Source of the DNA: Albibacterium bauzanense
Lineage (GTDB): Bacteria > Bacteroidota > Bacteroidia > Sphingobacteriales > Sphingobacteriaceae
Assembly (NCBI RefSeq): GCF_004339765.1
Contig: NZ_SMGO01000001.1
Location: 434,001 to 498,000, forward strand
Direction: 5' to 3'
DNA: 64,000 nucleotides
In this document: positions 1 to 8,905 of the stretch, one piece after another
Position numbering within the stretch: position 1 is the first letter of the stretch
Layout of the letters: the number at the start of each line of letters is the position of its first letter
Translations under genes and position numbers: made by a program
The notes under the pieces: model-generated
The model's database searches: none
Told to the model about the DNA's origin: nothing
Seen by the model: the letters and a program-made list of their open reading frames with translations, nothing else

Positions 1-923
1 AAAGAAGTACTTTTACCAGCCAATAGCTCTTGTATAGCCAAATAACCTTCGCCATATAAAGCTGGAAATATAAATACCATTACTCCTAATACCAATCCAC
101 TAATAATAAGCTTATGGTATTGATTCTTCATTTTTCCAAACCATCCCTTAGCAGCATGGTTCAGTTTATTGAAAAACACGGAAAACAGGCCGACACATAA
201 AGCTAATAAAACATAAAAGATTAATGCATCGAATGCCCAGGTATCAGTAACCAGGTAAAAAAGTGGCTCGCTATATAAAAGCCTTGATACGACAGATGAG
301 GTTGCTGCGGCAATTAATAAAGGGATGAAGGCTGGTATGGAGAACTCGGGAAGAAGAATTTCTATAGCAAACACCATTCCTGCTACCGGACTATTGAATG
401 CACCGGCAATTCCGGCTGCTGCACCACAAGCCAGTAGCATGGTAACCTCACGGTAATTTAAACCAAAGAATCGACCAATATTAGAACCAATTGCAGAACC
501 GCTGGCTACAATTGGAGCTTCCAGACCAGCTGAACCACCAAAACCTACGGTTAATGCACTGGTAATAATTTGGGAGTAAACATTGTGTACGGGTATCCTA
601 CTTGATTTATTGGAAATGGAATACAAGATGGGTGTTATACCATGATCCATCTTTTTTGTCTTTAAAAACTTTCTGACATACAGAACGCTTAAAAAGATAC
701 CAATTAAGGGAAAAAACAAATAAAGATAACCCCTGAGTTCCCATGGAACCTCATTCTGTAAGAATGTAGCTATATGTAAGGTAAGTGCTTTTAAGGCAGA
801 AGCAGCTAATCCACCGGTAATACCTACAATTGCAGCTAAAATAATTAAGAAGCTCCGATTAGATATCCGCTGTATCCTCCACTGGTTTAACCTGTTAACA
901 AAGGTTGTGATCTCTTTAATCAT
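1..923 (-). CDS. ClC-family chloride channel/antiporter, partial (C-terminal part outside window)
   Basis: The N-terminal 307 codons of a voltage-gated chloride channel (ClC) family membrane protein; the rest lies before position 1. Translation from ATG at 923 shows repeated hydrophobic helices and the ClC signature blocks: GGSAGLEAP, matching the G-x-E-x-P block with the gating glutamate; SGSAIGSNIG; and GAFNSPVAGMVFAIE, the conserved helix downstream. The first selectivity loop reads DHGITP rather than the usual GSGIP, so the central serine is not evident. The family moves chloride, or chloride against protons, across the inner membrane. It is divergent from the S46 peptidase at 998 and shares a short intergenic region with it. 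Family assignment is firm; channel versus exchanger cannot be decided. Confidence 0.9.
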   Translation of the reverse strand, partial: MIKEITTFVNRLNQWRIQRISNRSFLIILAAIVGITGGLAASALKALTLHIATFLQNEVPWELRGYLYLFFPLIGIFLSVLYVRKFLKTKKMDHGITPILYSISNKSSRIPVHNVYSQIITSALTVGFGGSAGLEAPIVASGSAIGSNIGRFFGLNYREVTMLLACGAAAGIAGAFNSPVAGMVFAIEILLPEFSIPAFIPLLIAAATSSVVSRLLYSEPLFYLVTDTWAFDALIFYVLLALCVGLFSVFFNKLNHAAKGWFGKMKNQYHKLIISGLVLGVMVFIFPALYGEGYLAIQELLAGKSTS

Positions 924-953
924 CCATTGGGTTTAATTCATTTATGTTATTGC

Positions 954-961
954 TAACTTTG
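954..961 (+). promoter_or_regulatory. Putative Bacteroidota -7 promoter box (TAACTTTG)
   Basis: TAACTTTG matches the Bacteroidota sigma-ABfr -7 consensus TAnnTTTG and lies 36 bp upstream of the S46 peptidase start. No clear TTTG -33 element is seen at ideal spacing, so this rests on the -7 match and its position. Confidence 0.45.
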
Positions 962-997
962 CGAATATAATTAATCAAAACTTGTTGAATACTATTT

Positions 998-3139
998 ATG
1001 AATATTTTTAAGAAAAATGTACTTGTTACTGTTATATCGCTTATTATCGGGGCAGGAATAACTTCATTTACATTCCTGGATGAAGGGATGTTTCCTTTGA
1101 GCGATTTAAATCGGGTTGATTTAAAGAAAGCCGGACTTGAAATTAGCCAGACTGATATTTTTAATCCGGGACAGGTTGGATTGGTAGATGCATTAGTACA
1201 AGTAGGTGGCTGTACAGGATCTTTTATTTCGGATGAAGGATTAATCATTACCAATCATCATTGTGCTTTTGGTGCTGTGCGTTTGGCCAGTACGCCAGAA
1301 AATGATTACCTGACCAATGGTTTTGTAGCGAGACAAAAAGAGTCGGAAATAAAAGCGCAAGGGTTAACCATCCGGATTACCGATAGTTATGAAGATGTTT
1401 CGAGTCGGGTATTGCAGGCTGCACAAGCATCGAGTGATCCGGCACAGAGAATTCATTTGATTACTCAGGAGCGTTTAAATATTGCAAAAGAGGCAGAGCT
1501 GAAAGATCCTTCTATTAAGGCTGAAGTTTCAGAGATGTTTATCGGCAAGAGCTATGTTCTTTTCCGATATAAAACTATTGAAGATGTACGCCTGGTGTAT
1601 GTTCCTCAACAAATTATAGGTGAATTTGGTGGCGACACTGATAATTGGATATGGCCAAGACATACAGGCGATTTCTCATTTTTACGTGCTTATGTAGCTC
1701 CTGATGGTTCGCCGGCTGCTTATTCAGTAAACAATGTACCTTATAAGCCTAAGAAATTTTTAAAAGTAAATCCGAATGGTGTTAAAGAAGAAGATTTTGC
1801 TTTTATATTAGGTTATCCGGGTAGAACATTCAGGCACCGTCCGGCTCAATATATTGAATACCAGGAACGATTCCTGCTTCCTTATACAGCTGCTCTTTAT
1901 GATTTTCAAAACAATGAAATGGTGAAGGCAGGGAATAATGACCGGGCAATTGAACTTAGTCTGGCAACTCGTATTAAAAGTAATGCGAACGTGATGAAAA
2001 ACTACCGTGGTAAGATGAAAGGCTTAAAGGCGATAGACCTTCATAAGAATAAACAAGATGAAGACTTGGCATTGGCGCAGTTTATTGAAAACGACAGCCA
2101 GTTAAAAGGCAAATACGGTAGCTTAATGGCTGATATTGATAATCTTTACAAGGATATCTTTAGTGATGCTGAACGTGAGCTCTGGTTTAATCAAATCTAT
2201 GCAAGCACTCGTTTATTGAATGTGGCAAGACAAATAAATGCTTTTAAATTAGCACTAGGAAACAGTGCAAATAAAGAGGAAATGTTCCAATCTAATTTAC
2301 CACGCCTTAAAAGTATCCTTAACAGCCTGTATGAAAGCTATAACTTTAGTACTGACAGTGCCATCTTCACTAAGATGTTACTAGATGCGTCTAAATTTTC
2401 TGACAACCAATCGGTTACTGCGGTTAATAAAAGATCAGATCTAGTTAATTTCGCTAAAAAATCTTTGTCTGCAAGCAAATTAAAAGATCAGGAATTTGTA
2501 TTCAATAAGCTTTTACTATCTCCTAAATCACTTCTTAGCTACTCAGATAATTTGTTGAGCTTTCAAAATGATTTGCAAACACAGCAAGCAGCATTAAAAC
2601 CTGAATTGGATCGCAGAGAGGGTGTCTTAAATCAACTAATGGGCGATTATGTGGCAGTTAAGGAGCAGTTTCAGAAAAGGGACTTTATTCCTGATGCTAA
2701 TAGTACTTTACGTTTAACCTATGGCTATATTCGTGGTTACTCTCCTGCCGATGCTACGTATGTAAAGCCTTTTACCACGATTCGTGGTATTATTGAGAAA
2801 GGAGCACTTGATCAGCCTGATTTCCGCTACCCTTCTAAGATTAGGGAAGTTTGGGAAGCTAAAGATTTTGGACCTTATGCGATGAAAGAGTTGGGCGATG
2901 TACCCGTTAATCTATTATATAATATGGATACGACAGGAGGAAATTCTGGCTCTCCAATTATGAATGCTAAGGGTGAATTGATTGGTGTAAACTTTGACCG
3001 TGCCTACGATGCAACCATTAATGATTTTGCATGGAATGAAAGTTATAGCAGATCAATCGGTGTTGATATACGTTATGTACTTTGGGTAGCTGATAAAATT
3101 GACAATGCTGATTTCTTATTAAAGGAAATCGGTATTTGA
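998..3139 (+). CDS. S46 family dipeptidyl-peptidase, DPP11-type (Asp/Glu-specific)
   Basis: Secreted serine exopeptidase that removes dipeptides from peptides in the periplasm. An N-terminal hydrophobic signal segment (about residues 7-26) precedes the chymotrypsin-fold blocks: TNHHC with catalytic His88, GGDTDNWIWPRHTGDF carrying the catalytic Asp, and GGNSGSP with nucleophile Ser650. At Ser+18 the sequence reads NFDR, so Arg668 occupies the position of Arg673 in Porphyromonas DPP11, which selects acidic P1 residues; DPP7 has Gly there. The length of 713 residues is normal for the family. Specificity is inferred from this single determinant. It is convergent with the epimerase gene, whose stop lies 1 nt downstream. 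Confidence 0.93.
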   Translation: MNIFKKNVLVTVISLIIGAGITSFTFLDEGMFPLSDLNRVDLKKAGLEISQTDIFNPGQVGLVDALVQVGGCTGSFISDEGLIITNHHCAFGAVRLASTPENDYLTNGFVARQKESEIKAQGLTIRITDSYEDVSSRVLQAAQASSDPAQRIHLITQERLNIAKEAELKDPSIKAEVSEMFIGKSYVLFRYKTIEDVRLVYVPQQIIGEFGGDTDNWIWPRHTGDFSFLRAYVAPDGSPAAYSVNNVPYKPKKFLKVNPNGVKEEDFAFILGYPGRTFRHRPAQYIEYQERFLLPYTAALYDFQNNEMVKAGNNDRAIELSLATRIKSNANVMKNYRGKMKGLKAIDLHKNKQDEDLALAQFIENDSQLKGKYGSLMADIDNLYKDIFSDAERELWFNQIYASTRLLNVARQINAFKLALGNSANKEEMFQSNLPRLKSILNSLYESYNFSTDSAIFTKMLLDASKFSDNQSVTAVNKRSDLVNFAKKSLSASKLKDQEFVFNKLLLSPKSLLSYSDNLLSFQNDLQTQQAALKPELDRREGVLNQLMGDYVAVKEQFQKRDFIPDANSTLRLTYGYIRGYSPADATYVKPFTTIRGIIEKGALDQPDFRYPSKIREVWEAKDFGPYAMKELGDVPVNLLYNMDTTGGNSGSPIMNAKGELIGVNFDRAYDATINDFAWNESYSRSIGVDIRYVLWVADKIDNADFLLKEIGI

Positions 3140-3140
3140 T

Positions 3141-3554
3141 TTACGAATTTGGTGTGCTAATCGTTTGAACCAATTCGGTTAGTACACCATTATTATCTTT
3201 TGGGTGAATAAAACAAACCAATTTATTATCGGCACCTTTCTTTGGCTCTTCGTTCAATAAGCGTGATCCCGCTGCCTTAAAGCGAGCCATTTCTTTCTTA
3301 ATATCTGCAACTTCATAGGCAATATGATGAATACCTTCTCCCCTTTTCTCGATAAATTGATAAATAGGGCCTTCGTTATTCAATGCTTGTAACAATTCGA
3401 TCTTACTTTCTCCTATTTTAAAGAAAGCCGTTTTAACCGATTCACTTTCAACAGTTTCAGTTTTATAGCAAGGGCTTTGCAAGATTTGTTCGTAGTTCTT
3501 TATTGCCGCATCCAGGTCTCTTACCGCTATGCCAATGTGTTCAATTTTCTCCAT
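3141..3554 (-). CDS. mce: Methylmalonyl-CoA epimerase
   Basis: A 137-residue vicinal-oxygen-chelate protein interconverting (R)- and (S)-methylmalonyl-CoA, linking methylmalonyl-CoA mutase to propionyl-CoA metabolism. The sequence opens MEKIEHIGIAVRDLDAAI, with a metal-ligand His at position 7. GEGIHHIAYEV supplies the second His, and the C-terminal GVLTELVQ supplies the Glu ligand. Length and motif order match bacterial epimerases. The gene is single, on the minus strand, and its 3' end abuts the S46 peptidase. The mutase and carboxylase genes are not in the window. Confidence 0.92.
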   Translation of the reverse strand: MEKIEHIGIAVRDLDAAIKNYEQILQSPCYKTETVESESVKTAFFKIGESKIELLQALNNEGPIYQFIEKRGEGIHHIAYEVADIKKEMARFKAAGSRLLNEEPKKGADNKLVCFIHPKDNNGVLTELVQTISTPNS

Positions 3555-3639
3555 CGCTGTTTTAAATAGAATTATTTCATCAAATTTGTTTAATTAACAA
3601 ATAAAAGTTCACAATCTTTTAAAAAATAAATAAATCGTA

Positions 3640-4827
3640 ATGGCAGCTTCTATTTATTTAGATAATAACGCAACAACGCAGGTTGATCCGAGAGTGCTGC
3701 AGGAAATGATACCCTACTTTACGGAAAACTATGGAAATGCTTCTAGTACGAATCATAAATTTGGACAAATAGCCGCTGAAGCAGTACAAACAGCCCGATT
3801 AAGGATTGCTGAATTAATAGATGCAACGGATCGGGAAATAACCTTTACCTCTGGAGCTACAGAATCTATTAATATTGCCATAAAGGGAGTTTATAATCGA
3901 TATCAATCTATTGGTAAACATATCATTACTTGTCAAACTGAGCATAAAGCTGTTTTAGATGTATGCCGTTCGTTGGAAAAACAGGGTGCTGAAGTGACCT
4001 ATTTAGCAGTAGATAGTCAAGGAAATATTGATTTACAGGATTTAAGGAATGCCATTCGAAAAGATACTGTGTTGATTGCATTGATGTTTGCCAATAACGA
4101 AACGGGTATTATTCATCCTATTAAAGAAATTGCCAGCATTGCTGCAGAGAATAAAGTATTATTCTTTTGCGATGCTACGCAAGCTGTAGGAAAAGTGCCT
4201 ATTTCATTGAAAAGTGCAGGGATTGATATGATGGCTTTTAGTGCACATAAAATCTATGGACCTAAAGGAATTGGTGCATTATATGTAAAACGGAAGACTA
4301 GAAGAATACAATTGGAGCCTTTAATGATGGGTGGCGGACAGGAGAATGGTTTACGAGGTGGAACATTAAACGTTCCAGGGATTGTAGGTATGGGTGCTGC
4401 TGCTTTATTATGCAAACAAACGATGTTAGAAGAAAGTAAGTGGCTAGAATCTTTAAGAAATTACTTACAAAAGTCTCTATTAAAAATTGAAGAGACAACT
4501 GTTAATGGGCTTTCAGATAATAGATTATCTCACACTACTAATATTACTTTTCGGTTTTTAAAAGCCGAACATATTATGGTTAGCTTAGGAAATATTGCCT
4601 TGGCATCTGGCTCTGCCTGCTCTACAGGTTCGCTGGATCCATCGCATGTACTTTTAGCCATGGGTTTGAGCAGAGATGATGCTCATGCTTCTTTGCGTTT
4701 TAGTTTGGGAAGATTTAATACAGAAGCAGAGATAGATCAAGCAGTTAAACTTGTATCAAGAAAAGTAAAGGAGCTCAGAGAGGAGTCTCCAGCCTGGCAA
4801 CTATTTAAAAGTGGATTAATTGATTAA
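3640..4827 (+). CDS. iscS: Cysteine desulfurase (IscS/NifS family)
   Basis: PLP-dependent enzyme that takes sulfur from cysteine for iron-sulfur clusters and other thiolation. The sequence shows the class V aminotransferase fold: YLDNNATT near the N terminus, TEHKAV with the ring-stacking His102, FCDATQAVGK for PLP binding, AFSAHKIYGPKG with the PLP lysine K204, and SGSACSTG with the persulfide cysteine Cys327 on a long IscS-like loop. The length is 395 residues. An IscA-type protein follows 78 bp downstream on the same strand, consistent with a minimal Isc pair; no IscU or ferredoxin gene is adjacent. IscS versus NifS naming is uncertain. Confidence 0.9.
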   Translation: MAASIYLDNNATTQVDPRVLQEMIPYFTENYGNASSTNHKFGQIAAEAVQTARLRIAELIDATDREITFTSGATESINIAIKGVYNRYQSIGKHIITCQTEHKAVLDVCRSLEKQGAEVTYLAVDSQGNIDLQDLRNAIRKDTVLIALMFANNETGIIHPIKEIASIAAENKVLFFCDATQAVGKVPISLKSAGIDMMAFSAHKIYGPKGIGALYVKRKTRRIQLEPLMMGGGQENGLRGGTLNVPGIVGMGAAALLCKQTMLEESKWLESLRNYLQKSLLKIEETTVNGLSDNRLSHTTNITFRFLKAEHIMVSLGNIALASGSACSTGSLDPSHVLLAMGLSRDDAHASLRFSLGRFNTEAEIDQAVKLVSRKVKELREESPAWQLFKSGLID

Positions 4828-4905
4828 TTAATTTCATTTTAGGATGACAAGAGAATTGTATGCTTAAATAAATAATGTCGATATTTGTAAAACTATTTAA
4901 TAGCT

Positions 4906-5232
4906 ATGATTACAATTACTGATAAGGCAAAACAACGCGTAGAAGATGTGATGAAAGAAGAGAATTACGATTCTTCTTATTTCGTTCGTGTTTCTGTTGA
5001 TAGCGGAGGCTGCTCTGGCTTGACTTACAAATTGGATTTCGATAACCAAGAGCAAAAGGATGACCAGGTATTTGAAGACAAGGGAATTAAACTGGTATTA
5101 AATATTAAATCCTTTCTTTATTTAGCTGGTACTGAATTGGATTTTTCGGATGGACTGACTGGTAAAGGTTTCGTATTTAATAATCCGAATGCTTCCCGTT
5201 CATGTGCTTGCGGAGAAAGTTTCGCTGTTTAA
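4906..5232 (+). CDS. HesB/IscA-family iron-sulfur cluster carrier
   Basis: A small A-type Fe-S carrier of 108 residues that holds or transfers clusters to target proteins. All three family cysteines are present with family spacing: Cys36 in GGCSGL, and Cys100 and Cys102 in SCACGESF at the C terminus. It lies just downstream of the cysteine desulfurase, supporting a role in Fe-S assembly. IscA, ErpA and SufA types cannot be told apart from sequence alone, so no symbol is given. Confidence 0.9.
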   Translation: MITITDKAKQRVEDVMKEENYDSSYFVRVSVDSGGCSGLTYKLDFDNQEQKDDQVFEDKGIKLVLNIKSFLYLAGTELDFSDGLTGKGFVFNNPNASRSCACGESFAV

Positions 5233-5264
5233 CATCCTCTGATTTTCTTTAGATTATTTTTTTT

Positions 5265-5272
5265 TATGTTTG
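5265..5272 (+). promoter_or_regulatory. Putative Bacteroidota -7 promoter box (TATGTTTG)
   Basis: TATGTTTG fits the TAnnTTTG consensus and lies 25 bp upstream of the acyl-CoA synthetase start, just after a T-rich stretch. No convincing -33 element was seen. Confidence 0.4.
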
Positions 5273-5297
5273 TAATGACCTATAAACATAGAAAGAT

Positions 5298-7199
5298 ATG
5301 AACCCTGTTACGCAAGAAATGACAGTGCCAGACTTGTTGCGCAATGTCATTAAAAACATTCATCCGGAAGATCATTCTTTTTTATTGGAAAAAACAGGTC
5401 AGGAATGGACTGAAATCTCATATAAAACAGCCTACGAATATATTAATGCAGTTTCGGCCTATCTTATCTCGATTGGTATTCAAAAAGGCGACCGGGTAGC
5501 TTTGCTAATAGAAAATAGTCCGACTTATCTTTATTTTGATCAGGGCATTCAACAAATTGGAGCTATCAATGTATCTATCTACCCTACTCTTCCAGAAAAT
5601 GACACCGAATATATTTTAAATGATAGTGGTGCAAAGATAATCTTGGTAGGCAATCACTTTCTATTGAAGAAGATAGTAAAGATTGCTAATAACTGCGGAT
5701 CTTTAACGCGGATTATTGCCGCTTTTGATGATTATGAAAAGACGATAAAAGATGCGCACCTAAAGGCTGGAGTGATTTCTTTTTCTTCACTAATTAATGA
5801 AGGTAAAAAGATATTTCCTGATTATGAACGGAAGATCATAGCTGCCTGCGAAGGAATCATTCCATCCGATCTATCTACTCTTATTTATACATCAGGCACT
5901 ACAGGAATACCAAAAGGTGTAATGCTTACTCACTCAAACCTGGTGAACAATGTTCGGGCAGCTCTGGATTTAATTCCTGTTATTGAGTCAACGGATTTAT
6001 TCTTATCCTTTCTTCCCCTTTCGCATGTTTTTGAAAGAACTGCAACTTACCATATCTGTTTATCTTGCGGTTGTCGCATCGCTTTTGCCCAAAGTTTAGA
6101 GCTACTTGCTAAGAATATGGAAGAGGTTAAACCCACTGTATTAAACTGCGTTCCACGTTTACTGGAGCGCATCCATGATAAAGCAATTCAGGGAGGCACG
6201 CAAGCTGGAGGGATGAAAGCGAAAATATTTACATGGGCATTGGCAGTGGGAAAAGAATTTAGGGAAGTGCAGGAAAATGGCACACAAGCTGGTCCGATTT
6301 TACTTTTAAAGCACAGTCTTGCAGAACGATTGGTATTCAGTAAAATAAAAGCAAAGACTGGTGGCCAGCTTAAATTTTTAATTTCTGGTGGTGGCGCTCT
6401 TTCTCAAAATGTTGGTGAGTTTTTTGGAGACTTGGGTATAAAAATATTGGAAGGTTATGGCTTAACAGAAACATCTCCTATAGTATCAGTCACCGAATAT
6501 GATCGACAAGTATATGGTACCGTAGGGAGAGTTGTACCGCGTATTGAAATAGGAATTCAAAACTATGAAACCAATGAGATATACACGGTTCAAAGCTATG
6601 AGTCTTTTAATCCTTCATTTGAATGTCCTGAAGGTGAAATCATTATCCGCGGACATTGTGTAATGAAAGGTTATTGGAATAAACCAGAAGAAACAGCCAA
6701 TGTAATTGATAAAGAAGGTTGGCTGCATACAGGAGATATTGGAAGGTTTTATAAAGGAAACCTTCAAATTACTGATCGATTAAAGAATATGCTGGTTAAT
6801 TCTTTTGGTAAAAACATTTATCCTACTCCGGTAGAGAATACCTATTTAAAAAGTCCTAAAATAGAACAGATTTTTTTGATTGGTGATAAGCAAGAATATA
6901 TTACAGCCATTATCATTCCATCGCAAGAGAGTTTAATTACACGTTTTAATATTAAAAAGGAGTTTTTTGAAAAGCCGGACCGGTTTATTACAGATTCAGA
7001 TATTATAAGCTGGCTTAATGAAGACATAGCAAAACTCTCAAACGAATTAGCAAAGTTTGAAAGGATTAAAAAGTTCCTGGTTAAACGTAACCCATTTTCT
7101 ATCGATGAAGGTGAACTCACACCTACGATGAAAGCCAAACGAAAGGTGATTGAGAAAAAATACGCAAAAGAAATAGATGATCTTTATAAAAGTGATTAG
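5298..7199 (+). CDS. Long-chain fatty-acid--CoA ligase (AMP-forming)
   Basis: An adenylate-forming enzyme of 633 residues that activates fatty acids to acyl-CoA with ATP. The P-loop-like A3 motif IYTSGTTGIPKGVMLTH lies near residue 200. EGYGLTETSP and GWLHTGDIG are the later ANL-superfamily motifs, and the C-terminal lysine region carries GELTPTMKAKRKVI, typical of the long-chain (FadD15/FAA1-like) subgroup. The protein has no signal peptide and is expected in the cytoplasm, possibly membrane associated. It is transcribed alone from the box at 5265. Chain-length preference cannot be read from the sequence. Confidence 0.92.
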   Translation: MNPVTQEMTVPDLLRNVIKNIHPEDHSFLLEKTGQEWTEISYKTAYEYINAVSAYLISIGIQKGDRVALLIENSPTYLYFDQGIQQIGAINVSIYPTLPENDTEYILNDSGAKIILVGNHFLLKKIVKIANNCGSLTRIIAAFDDYEKTIKDAHLKAGVISFSSLINEGKKIFPDYERKIIAACEGIIPSDLSTLIYTSGTTGIPKGVMLTHSNLVNNVRAALDLIPVIESTDLFLSFLPLSHVFERTATYHICLSCGCRIAFAQSLELLAKNMEEVKPTVLNCVPRLLERIHDKAIQGGTQAGGMKAKIFTWALAVGKEFREVQENGTQAGPILLLKHSLAERLVFSKIKAKTGGQLKFLISGGGALSQNVGEFFGDLGIKILEGYGLTETSPIVSVTEYDRQVYGTVGRVVPRIEIGIQNYETNEIYTVQSYESFNPSFECPEGEIIIRGHCVMKGYWNKPEETANVIDKEGWLHTGDIGRFYKGNLQITDRLKNMLVNSFGKNIYPTPVENTYLKSPKIEQIFLIGDKQEYITAIIIPSQESLITRFNIKKEFFEKPDRFITDSDIISWLNEDIAKLSNELAKFERIKKFLVKRNPFSIDEGELTPTMKAKRKVIEKKYAKEIDDLYKSD

Positions 7200-7254
7200 A
7201 ATCTGATTTTATTTAGCTGATTAAAATCTTACATTTACTGACTCAATCGTCAAT

Positions 7255-8487
7255 ATGGCTTTAAATTACGTCTGGATCTCATTTTTTCTTATCGCATTTG
7301 TCGTTGCCCTATTTAAACTTATTTTTCTTGGCGATGTTGAGATATTCCAACGTATTATTACTGGAACATTTGACAGTGCAAAGGTAGCAGCAGAGATTTC
7401 ATTGGGATTAATTGGCTTAATGGCCTTTTGGTTGGGAATTATGAAGATTGGCGAAAAGGGAGGAATGGTTCAGCTTTTTGCAAAAGCTGTAGGACCGTTT
7501 TTTCACAAACTGTTTCCTGAGATTCCTAAGAATCATCCTGCCTTAGGATCTATCTTAATGAACTTCTCGGCAAACATGTTGGGATTAGACAATGCAGCTA
7601 CTCCATTAGGATTAAAAGCGATGAAGGAGCTTCAGGAGTTAAATCCTGATAAAGAGACAGCGACGAATGCACAGATTATGTTTCTGGTATTAAATGCTTC
7701 TAGCTTAACGCTGATACCTATCAGCATTATGGCCTATCGGAAAGAAGCAGGGGCGGCTGATCCGGCTGATGTTTTTATTCCCATTTTAATTGCCACCTTC
7801 TTTTCTACAATCGTAGGATTAATAACTGTTGCCATCTATCAGAAGATCAATTTATTTAATAAGATAGTTTTAGCCTATTTAGGAGGTATATCCTTATTTA
7901 TTGGAGGTTTGTTATTTTACTTTAATACATTACCACAAGAAGAAATTAGCACCATTTCTAAGGTAGGTGGAAACGTTACTCTGTTTGCAATCATCGTTTC
8001 CTTTATTGCCTTAGCGATGTATCGCAAAGTAAATGTATATGAAAACTTCATAGACGGTGCAAAGGAAGGTTTTGAGGTTGCTATAAAAATAATACCCTAC
8101 TTGGTCGGTATTTTAGTTGCTGTAGGTGTGTTTCGTGAGGCTGGAGTAATGGATTACCTTGTACAAGGAGTTAGCTCTGTTGTAGCTTGGTTTGGCGCTG
8201 ATACACGCTTTGTTGAAGCTTTACCAGTAGCATTTATGAAGCCGCTAAGTGGAAGCGGTGCAAGGGGATTAATGGTTGAACTAATGAACGCAAATGGTGC
8301 AGACGACTTTGCTTCGCGGGTAGCCAGTGTAATTCAGGGGTCTACAGAAACTACTTTTTATGTTTTAGCCGTATATTTTGGCTCTGTAGCCATAAAGAAG
8401 ACAAGACACGCATTACCTTGCGCACTTTTAGCTGAACTAGCAGGTGTTATTGCAGCTATTATTGTAGCTTATATATTTTTTGGATAG
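7255..8487 (+). CDS. Nucleoside-recognition (Gate) domain membrane protein, SpmA-SpmB fusion type
   Basis: A polytopic inner-membrane protein of 410 residues made of two Gate-domain halves. The first half (about 1-200) resembles spore maturation protein SpmA: GLMAFWLGIMKIGEKGG, then NFSANMLGLDNAATPLG. The second half (about 230-410) resembles SpmB: a Gly/Ser-rich KPLSGSGARGLM and STETTFYVLAVYFG. In spore formers SpmA and SpmB are separate; the fused form is common in non-sporulating Gram-negatives, where the substrate is unknown. The stop lies 2 nt before methylglyoxal synthase, so the two are probably cotranscribed. I assign no substrate. Confidence 0.82.
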   Translation: MALNYVWISFFLIAFVVALFKLIFLGDVEIFQRIITGTFDSAKVAAEISLGLIGLMAFWLGIMKIGEKGGMVQLFAKAVGPFFHKLFPEIPKNHPALGSILMNFSANMLGLDNAATPLGLKAMKELQELNPDKETATNAQIMFLVLNASSLTLIPISIMAYRKEAGAADPADVFIPILIATFFSTIVGLITVAIYQKINLFNKIVLAYLGGISLFIGGLLFYFNTLPQEEISTISKVGGNVTLFAIIVSFIALAMYRKVNVYENFIDGAKEGFEVAIKIIPYLVGILVAVGVFREAGVMDYLVQGVSSVVAWFGADTRFVEALPVAFMKPLSGSGARGLMVELMNANGADDFASRVASVIQGSTETTFYVLAVYFGSVAIKKTRHALPCALLAELAGVIAAIIVAYIFFG

Positions 8488-8489
8488 AT

Positions 8490-8870
8490 ATGGAAAACAG
8501 AAAAACTATTGCATTAATTGCTCATGATGGAAAAAAAGATGAGATGATTCAATTCGCTAAAGAAAATCACGATCAACTTAACCAATTTCATTTAATAGCT
8601 ACGGGTACTACCGGACAACGAATCATTGAAACAGCTTTACAGGTTGAACTTAAATTAAGTGGCCCAAAAGGAGGCGACGCACAAATAGCTGCCTTGGCGG
8701 CAGAAGGCATATTAAGTGCTGTATTATTTTTTCGCGATCCATTAGGAAAGCATCCTCATGAGCCCGATATTCAAATGCTTATGCGTATTTGCGATGTGCA
8801 CAACGTACCGTTGGCAACTAACCCTAGTACTGCTAAACTAATATTACTTGGTTTGCAGAGTGAATTATAA
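8490..8870 (+). CDS. mgsA: Methylglyoxal synthase
   Basis: A 126-residue cytoplasmic enzyme converting dihydroxyacetone phosphate to methylglyoxal and phosphate, a bypass that relieves phosphosugar stress. Motifs match the E. coli enzyme with constant offsets: His12 in IAHDGKK, the phosphate loop TGTTGQRI, Asp63 in GPKGGDAQIA (catalytic base), Asp83 in FFRDP, His90 in KHPHEPD, and Asp93. It starts 2 nt after the upstream membrane-protein stop, so translational coupling is likely. Confidence 0.95.
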   Translation: MENRKTIALIAHDGKKDEMIQFAKENHDQLNQFHLIATGTTGQRIIETALQVELKLSGPKGGDAQIAALAAEGILSAVLFFRDPLGKHPHEPDIQMLMRICDVHNVPLATNPSTAKLILLGLQSEL

Positions 8871-8905
8871 AACATGGCCTTTAAAGTAAATGCAAATTTA
8901 TTGTA

